Positions 23,046 through 34,199 are shown, numbered from the stretch's first letter. The stretch: 64,000 bases of DNA from Proteles cristata cristata (GCA_017311185.1 JAESUZ010000127.1:1302001-1366000), one strand, 5' to 3'. Notes: generated by a model from the letters alone, not told the origin. A program made the numbers and translations.

Positions 23046-23116
23046 AGACAGACAGATAGATAGATGATATAGATATAGATGATATAGATATAGATATAGA
23101 TACAGATAAATATATA
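23046..23116. repeat. (GATA)n/(GATATA)n microsatellite
   Basis: 'gacagacagatagatagatgatatagatatag...' compound tetra- and hexanucleotide repeat of about 70 bp, directly after repeat copy B. The serine/isoleucine-rich reverse open frames here are artefacts of the repeat. Confidence 0.92.
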
Positions 23117-23738
23117 CATTTTCCCAATTCTTCTATTTACTATCCATGAGACCTTGGACAACTTAATATCTCTGATATTGTTGAGGGAATTAAGGGAATT
23201 CACATATGTGAAAGGGATTTGCTGGCACATCATGGACACTCATCTTCCTGAATCTTCATAATACTAAAAATCCAAAACTTTGTTGTATTTGACATCCTTA
23301 AATTTTCCATTTATGATTTTATGTATAAGCCAATTTAAATCTGAAGCTCAATTACGAGGAGATAAAAGAAGAGGATATCGGTTTGAAATGTAATCAAAGA
23401 TCTTAAATTACATTATAAATGGTAAAACAATAGCAATACCCACTCTGGCCATAGGTATCTAATCATCCTAAAGATAACTAAACCTGAGAAGTTTATCTGG
23501 TTCAATAAGGCAATTTTTCTCTGACTAAATGTAAGGAATTATATCCATTAGTAAGTAATATGGGAAAAGAAAAACAATTTAGGTTGAACTGTCTGATTGC
23601 TGAAGCTATGCTAATCTTTCAATTATCCAATTTGATCTGCTTTACAGTGTATCTCCTTTGCTGTAGTTTATTTCCCAGTAAATGAAAGGGAAGCAGATCT
23701 TTCCCCAATGTTTGCTTTTTCAGAGGCAGTGCCAAAGA
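23117..23738. other. AT-rich non-coding stretch
   Basis: No feature that I can support. Confidence 0.55.
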
Positions 23739-23755
23739 TCAAATATCCTAATTCC

Positions 23756-23838
23756 TTTTTTTTTTTAAGTTTATTTATTTACTTTGAGAGAGAGAAGAGA
23801 GAGGCAGCAAGCTGGGGAGAGGCATAGAGAGGGAGAGG

Positions 23839-23870
<32 letters not shown>

Positions 23871-23998
23871 AAATCCCAAGCAGGCTCTGTACTGCCAGCA
23901 CAGAGACTGATGGAGGCTTAACTCAGGAACCGTGAGATCATGATCTCAGCTGACATCTAGAGATGGATGATTAATTGACTGAGCCACCCAGGGGCCCC
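23756..23998 (-). mobile_element. CAN-SINE with long (GA)n body
   Basis: Poly-T start, '(gaga)n' over about 23787-23870, 'cccaagcaggctctgtactgcc' and head 'gagccacccaggggcccc'. The 17-bp imperfect duplication tcaaatatcctaattcc (23739-23755) / tcaaacatgataattcc (23999-24015) flanks it. Confidence 0.94.
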
Positions 23999-24015
23999 TC
24001 AAACATGATAATTCC

Positions 24016-24478
24016 TTTTTCAAGCTGCAATTACTACCAAATTCTCTTCAGTTTTCCATTCCTATTTGGTCTGCTTCTATACAAGGTTATAATTTCTTAC
24101 TGAGTGATTTTGAGGAATATACTCTTTATATTTGTCATATAAATTTTTAAGGAAACATTAAAATTATATTTAGAGTGTATAGGGCTATTTATTTAGCAAA
24201 ATCTGTTTTAGAGTAACTCCACTGTATATTAGCTCTTTTAAAATTTTAAAGAAAATGAGCAGAGACACAGCCACTGGTGAAGTTCAGACTTAAATATTGG
24301 GAACCAGAATTGACAGCCCAAGACATCAGTCCTGGGGCAGCCCAATGCTTAATAAACTATTGACACTGATGTGCAAATAAGATTTCCAGTTTTACATTTG
24401 AGCAAACAAACAAAACACTGGAAAGCCAAGATGACCCAGTATCCTTTGCTATCACTTTCTCTTGCTGTAATCAAATAA
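24016..24478. other. Non-coding spacer
   Basis: No gene or named repeat seen. Confidence 0.55.
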
Positions 24479-24720
24479 AGTATAGTAGTTTGGAATGCTC
24501 ATTCTGGAGTTTGAGGTCATAGGCATTCATTCTGGCTTCACCATTCTGACGTGAAAAAACTGAGAAACTTTGGCCAAGTGACTTGATTCAAAATCTTAAG
24601 TACTTATCTGAAAAATTATGGTGCTAATGATAGTAACTTATAAGACTGTTATAAATATCAAGTTCAATTAAACATGTAAAGTTTTTGAACAGTGTCTTAA
24701 CAATGTTCAATAAATGTTTA
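24479..24720 (+). mobile_element. MIR element, nearly full length
   Basis: Ordered MIR blocks: 'agtatagtagtttggaatgc', 'tctggagtttgaggtcat', 'cattctggcttcaccatt', 'ctgagaaactttggccaagtgactt', 'tatctgaaaaattatggtgctaatgatagtaactt', 'catgtaaagtttttgaacagtgtctta' and 'tcaataaatgtt'. A young SINE has landed in its last bases. Confidence 0.8.
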
Positions 24721-24727
24721 CATTTTA

Positions 24728-24952
24728 TTTTTTTATTTTTATTTTTAAATGTTTTATTTATTTCTAGGAGAGAGAAAGAGACAGCGTGAGCAGCGGAGGG
24801 TCAGAGAGAGAGGAAGTCACAGACTGAAACAGGCTCCAGGCTCTGAGCTGGCAGTCAGCACAGAGCCCGACGCGGGCTCGAACCCATGAACCGCGAGATC
24901 GTGACCTAAGCGAAAGTCGGAAACTTAACCGACTAAGCCACCCAGACGCCCC
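24728..24952 (-). mobile_element. CAN-SINE, young, inserted in MIR tail
   Basis: CpG-rich copy with 'gacagcgtgagcagcggagg', 'agcccgacgcgggctcgaacccatgaaccgcgagatcgtgacc' in parts, and head 'cacccagacgcccc'. The 16-bp duplication aaatgtttrcatttta lies at 24712-24727 and 24953-24968 with one mismatch. Confidence 0.96.
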
Positions 24953-25199
24953 AAATGTTTGCATTTTAAATGGGTCAATAAACTAGAATGTCTCTTGGTG
25001 AATAAGGTTAAAGTTATATGAGATAACCATTTCTAAGATGGTGGTATATATACTACTCCACCTGTAGAGTTCATGTGGAGAGTTTATATCCCTGATCCAG
25101 GACACCATCAATCATACCAAGTGTTTGATAAGTTTTCCTAAATCCTTTTTTTCTGTTGCATGGCAGAGCTAACCCATACTGGTTTCCTTATACAAGGTG

Positions 25200-25668
25200 C
25201 TATGGATCAAACTGTATTCTCCTGAAATTCAATATGTTGAAAACCTAACCCCTCAGTGCATCAGAATGTGATCTTATTTTAAAATAGCATCATTGAAGAT
25301 GTAATTAATTTAGCTGGGGTCATATTGTAGCATGCTAGGTCTTTAATTCAGTATGGCTGACTTCTTACTAAAGGAACAAATTTAGACATGGGCATGTACA
25401 CCAGGAGAATGCCATGGGAAGATACAGGCAGAGGTCAGGATGATGCCATTCACAAGCAAAGGAACACCACAGATTGCCAGCAAATCACCAGAAGGCATGG
25501 AAAAGATTCTCCTATACAGTTCTCAGAAGGAATAAACCCTGCTGACACCTCCATCTTGGACTTTTAGCCTCCAGAGCTGTGAGACAACAAATTGATGGTG
25601 TTTAAGGCACCTAGTGTGTGGTGTTCTGTCTTTAATCCTATGAAATAAATACACAGGGTAAGACTTCC
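25200..25668 (+). mobile_element. MLT1-type MaLR LTR
   Basis: 'tatggatcaaactgtattctcctgaaa', 'tatgttgaaaacctaacccctcag', 'cagaatgtgatcttatttta', 'gagaatgccatgggaagata', 'gattgccagcaaatcaccagaag', 'ttggacttttagcctccagagctgtgagacaa' and 'tttaaggcacctagtgtg' occur in the order of an MLT1 LTR. Diverged but almost complete. Confidence 0.82.
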
Positions 25669-25728
25669 ACCCTAATTGTAAACAACTTATGTTGGCCTAG
25701 AATTATTCTTCTTTTAAAAGTAAATGTC

Positions 25729-25949
25729 GGGGCGCCTGGGTGGCTTAGTCGGTTAAGCGTCCGACTTTCCCTTGGGTCACGATCTCGCGGTTAGTGGGTT
25801 GGAGCCCCGCGTCGGGCTCTGTGCTGACTGCCAACTCAGAGCTTGGAGCCTGTTTCAGTCTGTGACTCCCTCTCTCTCTGACCCTCCCCTGCTCACGCTG
25901 TCTCTCTCTCTCCTAGAAATAAATAAATAAATAAAAACATTAAAAAAAA
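25729..25949 (+). mobile_element. CAN-SINE, young
   Basis: Nearly consensus: 'ggggcgcctgggtggcttagtcgg', 'ccccgcgtcgggctctgtgctgactgcc', '(aaat)n' tail. The perfect 13-bp duplication aaaagtaaatgtc lies at 25716-25728 and 25950-25962. It forms a tail-to-tail inverted pair with 26062-26301. Confidence 0.96.
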
Positions 25950-26061
25950 AAAAGTAAATGTCATATCTCTGTTCAGATTCATTTTGAAAAAGCTTTAAAA
26001 AGTATATGTATCATCCAGGGTCCCAAATGGAAAGAGTTAACAGTCCCAGGTGAGAATTTTT

Positions 26062-26084
26062 TTTTTCAATGTTTTATTTACTTC

Positions 26085-26132
<48 letters not shown>

Positions 26133-26301
26133 CGTGAGCAGGGGAGGGTCAGAGAGAGAGAGAGTCACAGACTGAAACAGGCTCCAGGCTCTGAGCTGGC
26201 AGTCAGCACAGAGCCCGACGCGGGGCTCGAACCCACGAACCGCGAGATCGTGACCTAAGCGAAAGTCGGACGCTTAACCGACTAAACTACCCAGGCGCCC
26301 C
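26062..26301 (-). mobile_element. CAN-SINE, young, reverse
   Basis: CpG-rich reverse copy with a pure (GA)n run at about 26089-26122, 'gagcccgacgcggggctcga' and head 'ctacccaggcgcccc'. The 16-bp duplication ccaggtgagarttttt lies at 26046-26061 and 26303-26318 with one mismatch. Confidence 0.96.
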
Positions 26302-26318
26302 ACCAGGTGAGAGTTTTT

Positions 26319-28788
26319 AATGAAGAAACTATCTATTGAGATATGAGTGAGGCTAAAGGAACCCACAAGATGTTGAGACCTGTAGGAGGAAGCAATAGCA
26401 AGAAGCTGGTATCATCCCCTTCTGCCTGAAAGAGGAGAAAATAGGTCATTAAGCCTTGTTGAGAGCTGTAGCGCCACCATCTTAAGGAGCACAGCATGGT
26501 CAGAATTACATTGAACAGAAACCCAGAGATAGGAAAAAACACTCTGATCTATAGGAGTCTCCTGTTAGCTGAGTCCAGCCAGGAACCAGAGGATAAAGAG
26601 GTTCAGGGGGTGTAGTCCAAGGAGCCAGCCTTCCAGGGCACATAGCAAGACAGATAAGGGCAGAGGGTGGACCTGAGGGCAAAGGGAGACTAATGGGAAC
26701 CAATGTCCATTATGACAGCTTTTAGCTATAAGCAATGCCTTGCCTGCCTAAAGGTGGCTTATGCAAACTGTAATTATTTTTCTCATAAAAAATGTCATTA
26801 GACATAGAAATTTCAGAGCCCATTCAGCAGCTCAATAATATAAGGCACTAGTTAAACTTCTTCAAGAGTCTCCTAATTTTCTTTCATGATCGAAGAAGAC
26901 TATTGTACTTCCAAACATCACATCATTACACACATAAGTTCAAAGCCAAGAAGAAAAGGGCCAGAGAGCTTTATCTTTATAGTTCTCTTTTGCTACATAT
27001 GGTAATTTTCCCTTATATCTTGTTGGCTAGACCTGGTTTACACAGCCACCACTAATCCAATCACTAGCAAAGAGATATGGAATCATCATCATTGTATTTA
27101 ATTATGCATGTCTTGGGTCAGGTGCCTCTATTTTTTTTTTTTAAGGGAAAGAATGGCCACAACTGAGTTGAACAAAATAGATGGTGGCTACTCAGAAAAG
27201 GCAACCTTCATGCTCCATTACTTGCAAGTCCTTGGGGCCAAAGCCTCACTGAATACACTCAGGAATGATATACTTCCCAATTCTACTCTTTCCTGACAAT
27301 AGTACTGATACTGTTTAGGCTCAATTTTAACTTTTATCAGGGTGGCAAAGTCAGCAAAACCCACTCTAGTCCTGTCTTTGTGACCAAAGACCTTAGGAAT
27401 CATGGAGTTTCTCCCTGCTTCTCTCTGCCTGAGTTTGCTCATTACTGAGCTGAGACACAGTAGGACTTCAAAATGTCATTGGAACTTTTGACATTATCAT
27501 TATTATACATAGACAAGTTGGAAAGTATGGAGCTGAGGCAGCTTTTCACAATAAGAGTAGAGACTTAGCTCAAAATTAATACTTTTAAAAATCAATATTA
27601 GTGATAATAAGACAGTAGTCCTGAAATAAGAGAAAGCCTGGTTCTAATCTCATGTTCTACTGACTGGCAATATGAACTTCATTCAGGTAGCATCATAAGC
27701 TCTCTGGTCTGATTTTCTCATCTACTGGAGGTATTAAGTTAGTGCTAACCTTACAACTACCTCCACAAAATATGTATGAGCAGTTTATGATATTGGCAAC
27801 ATTCTAGAAATTAAGATCTATGAATAACAGTAACTAATGTTTGTTTAGTGCTTTGGCTAAATACTTTTTAAAAGGAAGGGAAAGGCAGAATACTGATTGT
27901 ATTTGCTAATGCCTTCAGATTCTGAACCTAACACATGTGCTTTGAGGTATTCTGCTTGGTGAATATCACTACACTAATATTGCATGCCCCACCTTAATAA
28001 TGTACTAGTTTCATATAATAAGCTAATCCCCTGACACCAGTTGGTGGCCAGCTTGTGCAGGTAGAGATCATGATGCATTCTGAAAGAGCAAGAGAGACTT
28101 CTTACTATCTTTAGAAGACCTTAGAGCCATAATTACTATCATTCAGTCACATTTTCCACAAACCTGACATATTCTCAGTGTTCAAATTTAAATCTTCAGT
28201 TTAATGACAATGCCACCTTAACATTCTTCTATTGGATGAGAGCTAGTCATAGAAAATTTTAAATAATTGACTTATATAGGCACATTTTGAATCCTAAAAA
28301 GCTTAAACAAGTTGAAAATGTTCTCCATTAAACATTCCTAAGGTTTCCAGGGTAAATATACCTACATTTCTGAAAAGCATATAATACTTTTAAGCTGTTA
28401 TTAGAAACCCAAAATGGTTCAAGAAAAGATATATTCCTAAAATGATCAAACAACACTATTCTCCCTGCTGAAATGACAATCACTTATTTTCACATGAAAC
28501 ATGCTAAACTTAAAGAAACAGGTGGGTCATTATAATATTTTCTCATGAGAAGTCTACATTAAAAATAAGAATAAAGGTAACTCTAAACATAATTTGGTAT
28601 GTACCGTAGACACCTGAGGCTCCATATTTTCCACAGTAAGCCCAGGAATATATGTACTGCATTAATGGAACATGCAGTCAATAGAGTTGTACAAGGACAG
28701 ATATCTATTTATTACATGTGTTTGTGACACTTTGGAAATACACGTTAAGCAGAGTAAACAGTATAACCCATGTAATCTTCAACTGACA
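26319..28788. other. 2.5-kb non-coding stretch with old repeat remnants
   Basis: Reverse open frames of 65-74 codons (26333-26703, 27218-27442) resemble no protein I know. About 26728-27150 reads like an ancient interspersed repeat ('gccaagaagaaaagggccagagag', 'ccaatcactagcaaagagatatggaatca'), family not resolved. The rest is AT-rich without features. Confidence 0.5.
27610..27830 (+). mobile_element. Possible MIR remnant
   Basis: 'gagaaagcctggttctaatctcatgttctactgactggcaatatgaac...', then 'attttctcatctactggaggtattaagttagtgctaacctta', follows MIR order, but with low similarity. Confidence 0.35.
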
Positions 28789-28798
28789 AACTATTTTA

Positions 28799-29016
28799 TT
28801 TTTTTAAATGTTTGTTTATTTTTGAAAGACAGAGAGATAGAGCACAATCAGGGGAGAGCACAGACAGAGAAAGAGAGGCAGACAGAAAATGTGAAGCAAG
28901 CTCCAAGCTCTTAGCTGTCAGCACAGAGCCCACTGCAGGGCTTGAACTCACAGACTGCAAGATCATGACCTTACTGAAATCAGACGCTTAACTGACTTGA
29001 GCCACCCATGTGCCCC
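28799..29016 (-). mobile_element. CAN-SINE, reverse
   Basis: 'ttttttaaatgtttgtttatttttgaaag', GA body, 'agcacagagcccactgcagggcttgaa' and head 'gagccacccatgtgcccc'. The perfect 10-bp duplication aactatttta lies at 28789-28798 and 29017-29026. Confidence 0.94.
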
Positions 29017-29026
29017 AACTATTTTA

Positions 29027-29651
29027 AAATAATAAAACATTGCGCAATATATTATAGCTGAATTTGGGCACATTTAAAAGGCTCTATGTATTCAACCCCT
29101 GCCGTAACAAATTTACTTGATACATGCATGATTAAAATCTGCACTTCAGAAATAGTTCTCAAACCTAACCTACATAAAATCTCCTCTCATCATTTAAGTT
29201 TTTTAGGACAAGCATAATGTTCCATTATTCAGACTCAATTTACTCACTGTAATTGTTCTTTTCAGTATGAAATAAAGTTGAGATGGTTAGATGAAAAATT
29301 TCTAGGTTCTTTGGAAAAGGGGTCAGACAGACTTATGTCATAATCTGAGGCTGGGGAGTCTAGCTATGGAATTTTCTGTAGTTTCAATTATCTTCCTGGT
29401 CACCAGTGTCATTGTTGGATGATACAAACAAATAAGATTAGAATTCTGTCTCTTCATTCTCACTTCAGAAGCCTTTTCACATTATTATTAACATAGAGCT
29501 AATTTGCCCTCATCTGGAATGTCTTGACATCTCTCCTCATTTACCTCTAAAATGAGTGACTATACCAATTCAAGAAGGCAATAGCTTATTGTCAATTATA
29601 GTAGAATCAGAACTCTGTTATTGTGTATTATCATCAAAAGACTTGAAGGCT
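29027..29651. other. Non-coding spacer
   Basis: AT-rich DNA with no recognised feature. 'gtcaggacaagcataatgttcc'-like text near 29200 could be an L2 end but is too weak. Confidence 0.5.
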
Positions 29652-29664
29652 AAAAGCTTGTCTA

Positions 29665-29887
29665 GGGGCACCTGGGTGGCTCAGTTGGTTTAGGGTTGGG
29701 CTCTTGATTTCACGTTAGGTCATGATCTCACAGTTCATGAAATCCAGCTCTGCATCAGGCTCCAAGCTCTGACAACACTGAGCCTGCTTGGGATTCTCTC
29801 TTTCTTTCTTTGTTTCTCTCCCACTCATACTGTTTATTGCTCTTTCTCTCTCAACACAAATATATAAATTTTAAAAAATAAATAAAC
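29665..29887 (+). mobile_element. CAN-SINE
   Basis: Head 'ggggcacctgggtggctcagttgg', body 'gagcctgcttgggattctctc' and tail ending 'aaaaaataaataaac'. The 13-bp duplication aaaagcttgycta lies at 29652-29664 and 29888-29900 with one mismatch. Confidence 0.95.
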
Positions 29888-30039
29888 AAAAGCTTGCCTA
29901 AACTGAAACATGAAAAAAGCAATCATAATGAATGTGGTAACCCAATTCTTTTCTTGGCCCACACAATGTGTCACTATATAGTCAAAAGTTATAAAGATTT
30001 GGATAACTTCCCATATTATTTCTTTAATTAGAACATCCC

Positions 30040-30222
30040 ATGTGTCACCTGGGTGGCTCAGTCAGTTAAATGTCCTGCTTTTAATTTCAGCTCAGGTCAT
30101 GATCTCATTGTTTGTGAGAACAAGCCCTGGGCTGAGCTCTGAGCCTACTTGAGATTCTTTCTCTCCCTTTCTCTCTCTGCAAATCACCCCCCACTCTTAG
30201 TATAAATAAATAAACATAAAAA
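30040..30222 (+). mobile_element. CAN-SINE, older, shortened
   Basis: 'catgtgtcacctgggtggctcagtcag' head, a body lacking part of the middle region, 'tataaataaataaacataaaa' tail. A degenerate duplication (agaacatccc / agaatgttcc) flanks it. A younger SINE is inserted immediately at its 3' end. Confidence 0.9.
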
Positions 30223-30233
30223 AGAATGTTCCA

Positions 30234-30464
30234 GGGCGCCTGGGTGGATTAGTCGGTTAAGCGTCCGACTTTCGCTTGGGTCATGATCTCGCGGTTCGTG
30301 GGTTCCAGCCCCGCGTCGGGCTCTGTGCTGACTGCCAGCTCGGAGCCTGGAGCCTGTTTCAGTCTGTGACTCCCTCTCTCTCTGACCTTCCCCTGCTCGC
30401 TCTGTCTCTCTCTCTCCTAGAAATAAAGCACTAAAATAAATAAATAAATAAATAAAAATAAAGA
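30234..30464 (+). mobile_element. CAN-SINE, young, at the end of an older SINE
   Basis: 'gggcgcctgggtggattagtcggttaagcg', 'ccccgcgtcgggctctg', tail '(aaat)n'. The perfect 11-bp duplication agaatgttcca lies at 30223-30233 and 30465-30475, within the flank of the older SINE, so this one arrived later. Confidence 0.95.
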
Positions 30465-30475
30465 AGAATGTTCCA

Positions 30476-31599
30476 CAAAAAAAGATGTTTCATGACACGC
30501 AATCCATAAAAATGATGCTACCAGAACCTGTCTGTGCCCAAGAGGAAGAGACTATCACTTTTCCACTTATCCCAATTATTGCCAGAAAATGCTTTGAGGA
30601 GAATTTAAGCAGCTCTTTACTCAAGTATAGAGATACAGAGGCTGTTGAGAGGGAGAATCAGAGTATGTATCCCTGGTCCACCAGCCACAGTTCGAAAAGC
30701 CTCCTTGCTTAGACAATTTGAATAGAGAAGAAGGGTAGGGGATGTTCCCCACAGCCTCAGAGAATATTTTACTTGAACCTCCCAAATTCTTTATCACTAT
30801 CATTCTTTCCCTTACTCTCCAGAGTCTTTAAAGACTTTAAAGACCTCTGTTTTTGGTATTCCAAAGGAAAATCCAAGTGTCTGTGTTTGTTCTTTTGAAT
30901 GCCTTACACAAATTTTACAGACCCATTCCTTGTTCTTGGTGGTTTTCCTCTAGTCAGCATTGTTTGGCACTGCCTAAAATTGGAAAAGTCTGTTCTCGTG
31001 ATGCTTGGCTCATCCTGAATCAGCTAAAGTGAGCTATTTCTCTAGTTTGCTGTGAAAAATGGATATGAATAAAACAATAAAGGAATGATGAGAGGGTTTG
31101 GTGTTGGCTGTACTTTGTTCTCCCATAAGTTCTTGATGTTAAAGTGATCTCTCCATCAATAGGATTGATTTTTTTTTCAAGATTCCTATCAGCCAACACA
31201 GTTTTTAAACTTCACTTAAAGATTTTATTCCTTGCATACTGTAAATTTCCTTAATGATCCTATGAGAACATGTGTATACTCCCTGACCTAGTCAACATCA
31301 AATTTTGTTCTTCTTCAGCACCATCACTAATTCCCATGGATTTTATTTAACAAATAGCTATTAAATCCATCTATTTCTTTCCAGTTATTCGAAAACCACA
31401 TGTTTTCCAAGATTATAGGAGTTCCTCTTGCTACCCAGGGATACCGAAGCCACAAGGTTAAGTGATCCAGACTGTGAAGTCTGCCTAAAACTTCTAATCC
31501 CTCATGCAAGATGTTAGAGTCCAACTACAAAGTCAGAGGGTAGAGTTCCCACAGATCATCCTTGCTTCTAATGTCAACCACAAGTTTAGAAAATATATA
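30476..31599. other. Non-coding stretch
   Basis: Contains 'taaagactttaaagacc' repeats near 30826-30844 and a 75-codon frame (30485-30712) without resemblance. No supported feature. Confidence 0.5.
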
Positions 31600-32045
31600 A
31601 GTCAGAGTTTTCTAGAGAGACAGGGTCTATAGGATATGTGTGTATGTGTGTGTGTGGTGTGTGTATGTGGACAATGAGAGAAGGAGAAAGATATTTGTTT
31701 TAATTAATTGATTCGTGCAACTCTGGAAGCATGGTAAGTCCCAAATCTTAGGATAGGCTAGTAGGCTAGGTACCAAGAGGGGAGTTGCAGCTGGAGTCCC
31801 AGGGAAATCTGCTGAAAGAACTCCTCATAACTAAGGGGAGGTCAGTCTTTGTTCTATTAAGACCTTCAAGTGATTGGATGAAGCTCACCCATAAAATGGA
31901 GGTTAATCATCTTTACTCAAAATTCACTGATTTCAATGTTAATCTCCTCCAAGAAACATCTTCCCAGAAACATGTAGGATAATGTTTGACTAAATATCTG
32001 TGTGCCCTGACCCAACCACATTAACACATACAACCAACCATCAGA
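31600..32045 (-). mobile_element. MLT2-type (ERVL) LTR, reverse
   Basis: 'gtcagagttttctagagagacaggg', a GT repeat at about 31636-31664, 'aattgattcgtgcaactctgg', 'gaggtcagtctttgttctatta', 'attggatgaagctcaccc', 'tttactcaaaattcactgatttcaatgttaat' and 'aatgtttgactaaatatctg', ending 'aaccaaccatcaga'. This is the reverse complement of an MLT2 LTR in full order. The frames at 31785-31982 and 31917-32102 lie within it and its edge. Confidence 0.82.
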
Positions 32046-32510
32046 GTTTCTCAGAATCATCCTTAGTTTTGATAATTCACTAGAAAAATTCACAGAACTC
32101 AAGGCAAGTTATTGTATTCATAGTTATGTTTATGTCAAGGAAAGGACACAGAACATCAGCCAAAGAAAGAGACATATAGGGACTGACACTCATTCCCCAC
32201 AGAATGTGTTATCCTCTCAGTATTAATGTGTGACAATCTGCAGAGTATTAACAATCCAGGAAGCTCCTTATCAAGCATGGTTGATTGATTGTCCATGTGG
32301 TTGACACTCCTCACTCCTCTCTGGAGGTCAGGCTAATATTTTGTGGCCTAAGGAGCCCATCATAGGCTCCTTACATCATTAGCATAAGCTATCAGATATC
32401 ATGGAGTTCACTATGAATAACAAGAGAGTCCTATTGCCCAGGAAATTCTAAGGGATTAGAGGTTACCTGCCAGGAGCCAGGGACAAAGGCCGGACCTCTC
32501 TTTGAGTAAG
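32046..32510 (-). mobile_element. Decayed retroviral LTR, family unclear
   Basis: 'aattcactagaaaaattcacagaactcaaggcaagttattgtattcatag' is the reverse of an LTR end seen in several mammalian ERV families. 'ggctccttacatcattagcataag' and 'tgcccaggaaattctaagggatta' follow in plausible order. It directly abuts the MLT2 LTR. Confidence 0.5.
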
Positions 32511-32569
32511 GCCAATTTACTTAACTACACACTTGTTCATCCTCATCTACACTGACTCCTTTGAATCAA

Positions 32570-32965
32570 TTCAGTTCTTTACACCCTCCAGCCACAGTGC
32601 TGTTTCCTTCATGGTTTCCCATTTCTCTCACAACAAAATATAGTCCATAGTTGGCTTCCTAACTATTCCCCCAGCCTCATTTAGAGCTATATTCCTCCTT
32701 CAGGCTGTGCACTGGAGTCATGCAATATCTCTTCAGTTCTCCCACATAAACTGCTCTCCCCTTTCCTCTGCAGTTAGTTCATACTACTACCTCTCATTTC
32801 TTAGCACTTACTCACAGATGTAGTTTTTTGTTACGTAATTAAAATTTTCTTTCCCACAAGGTCCCCAGCTGCACCAGAAAGAAATCTTGTTGATTTTTGC
32901 TTCTCATTATATCCCAGCACTTAGCAGAGTTTATCATATAATAAATGTGAATCAATAAATGTTTA
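32570..32965 (+). mobile_element. L2 3' end
   Basis: 'ttcctaactattcccccagcc', 'actacctctcatttcttagcact', 'cacaaggtccccagctgcaccag', 'atcccagcacttagcagag' and 'caataaatgtt' follow the L2 3'-end order. Heavily diverged. Confidence 0.65.
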
Positions 32966-33516
32966 CTTTAACTCACCATGAAGGGCATTATGTTCGCACC
33001 GATTCAACCCAATCCCAGGAGCATGATTCAGTGAATACATGTATTCCCCTCATCACACGATCAGCGCTTAATATGTGGAGCACCGAAGTCCAGAGCTTTG
33101 TGTGACTCAAGCCTATGATATGCAAACAGTGCCAACAGGAGAAGAATATCTGGTAACATTAACAAAGAAGTGAGCTCCACTATAAATGGGATTGATATCA
33201 ACCATCACTATTTCAAGAAATTAGAAATAGAAATATCCTTGAGAGGTTTCCATCGAGTACCTAGAAATAAACTAATATTATTTTTTACTCTGATTTAAGT
33301 TTGTTTTCTGTTCAAGACCACAGAGCTAGTGAGTCACAAACTGACAATGAAACTATCACCAGGAACCCCCATGAGATTTGGGTAATGACTTGTGCTGATC
33401 ACAACGTTCTCTCATTATTTGTTCGCATATACCCTGGTGTGTCATCCTAGAACACACGTGCAGAGATGGAGAAACTGGGGCCTGCTTGTGCATTTACTTT
33501 TTTCTTTCCAACACAG
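32966..33516. other. Non-coding spacer before the exon-like segment
   Basis: No supported feature. 'accacagagctagtgagtcac' near 33318-33340 may be a small MIR fragment in reverse. Confidence 0.5.
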
Positions 33517-33683
33517 ATGTTTGGCAGCACTCGGGGGACAGGGCATTGAGCTAATACTGTGCCACGTTTATGTCTGTGTTTATCTTCAAACATCTAACTG
33601 GTTTGAAGGCATGAATTTTTTACCCATAATTACAATTGCAGCTCTGGGTGACATTGTGGATGGCTTGCTGTGTTTCCAAAAAG
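33517..33683 (+). other. Exon-like segment within a 151-codon open frame
   Basis: A pyrimidine-rich tract and 'caacacag' precede it, and 'aaaag|gtagga' follows, so it has a good 3' splice site and a good 5' splice site 167 bp apart. Only one frame is open through it, within the longest ATG frame of the window (33392-33847). The inferred peptide is rich in hydrophobic residues and matches no family I know. It may be a non-coding RNA exon, a decayed exon, or chance. Confidence 0.25.
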
Positions 33684-34199
33684 GTAGGAATATTTGCTTC
33701 TGGGAATTAGTGAGTAAATGTAATGGTTCTAGAAATAACAATATGTATCATAAAGAATCCAAATCAATATTTTCATGGCAGAAGTTGATGTGTTTGTTGC
33801 TGTTCTCTTTTCTAAGTAGAAAAAAGAAAAGATCAGAATTGAAATAAACAGCTAGCATTTGCATGAAAGCCAGAAATTTTAGACGCACAGGTTCTTTCTA
33901 AAGATAGAAAAAATAGAGAATTTGAGAAACTGTGCAATTAATTCATCAGCTCATAGAAAATAAATTGGATTGTTAAGAGGTCAAGACACCTTGAAACACA
34001 ACTTCTACTTGGATTTCCTATTATCTTTTGAGTTTCAGAATGGCTAATGTTTGAAACTCTTTGCAAGGAGGAAAGAGCACAGAAATAAACTGGGAATAGG
34101 CAAAAATAATAATAATAAAACTTAGGTATACAAGATCTTCGGGGTTAGACTGGGTTTAAGTAGGTACATTTCAGAATGGCTGAAATGTTTATCTTTGAT
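33684..34199. other. Non-coding spacer
   Basis: AT-rich, with no recognised feature. Confidence 0.55.

Noticed and set aside
33392..33847. 151-codon open frame as a protein gene
   Set aside because: No known domain, no promoter context and composition like the flanks. Only the inner splice-bounded segment is kept as a weak lead.
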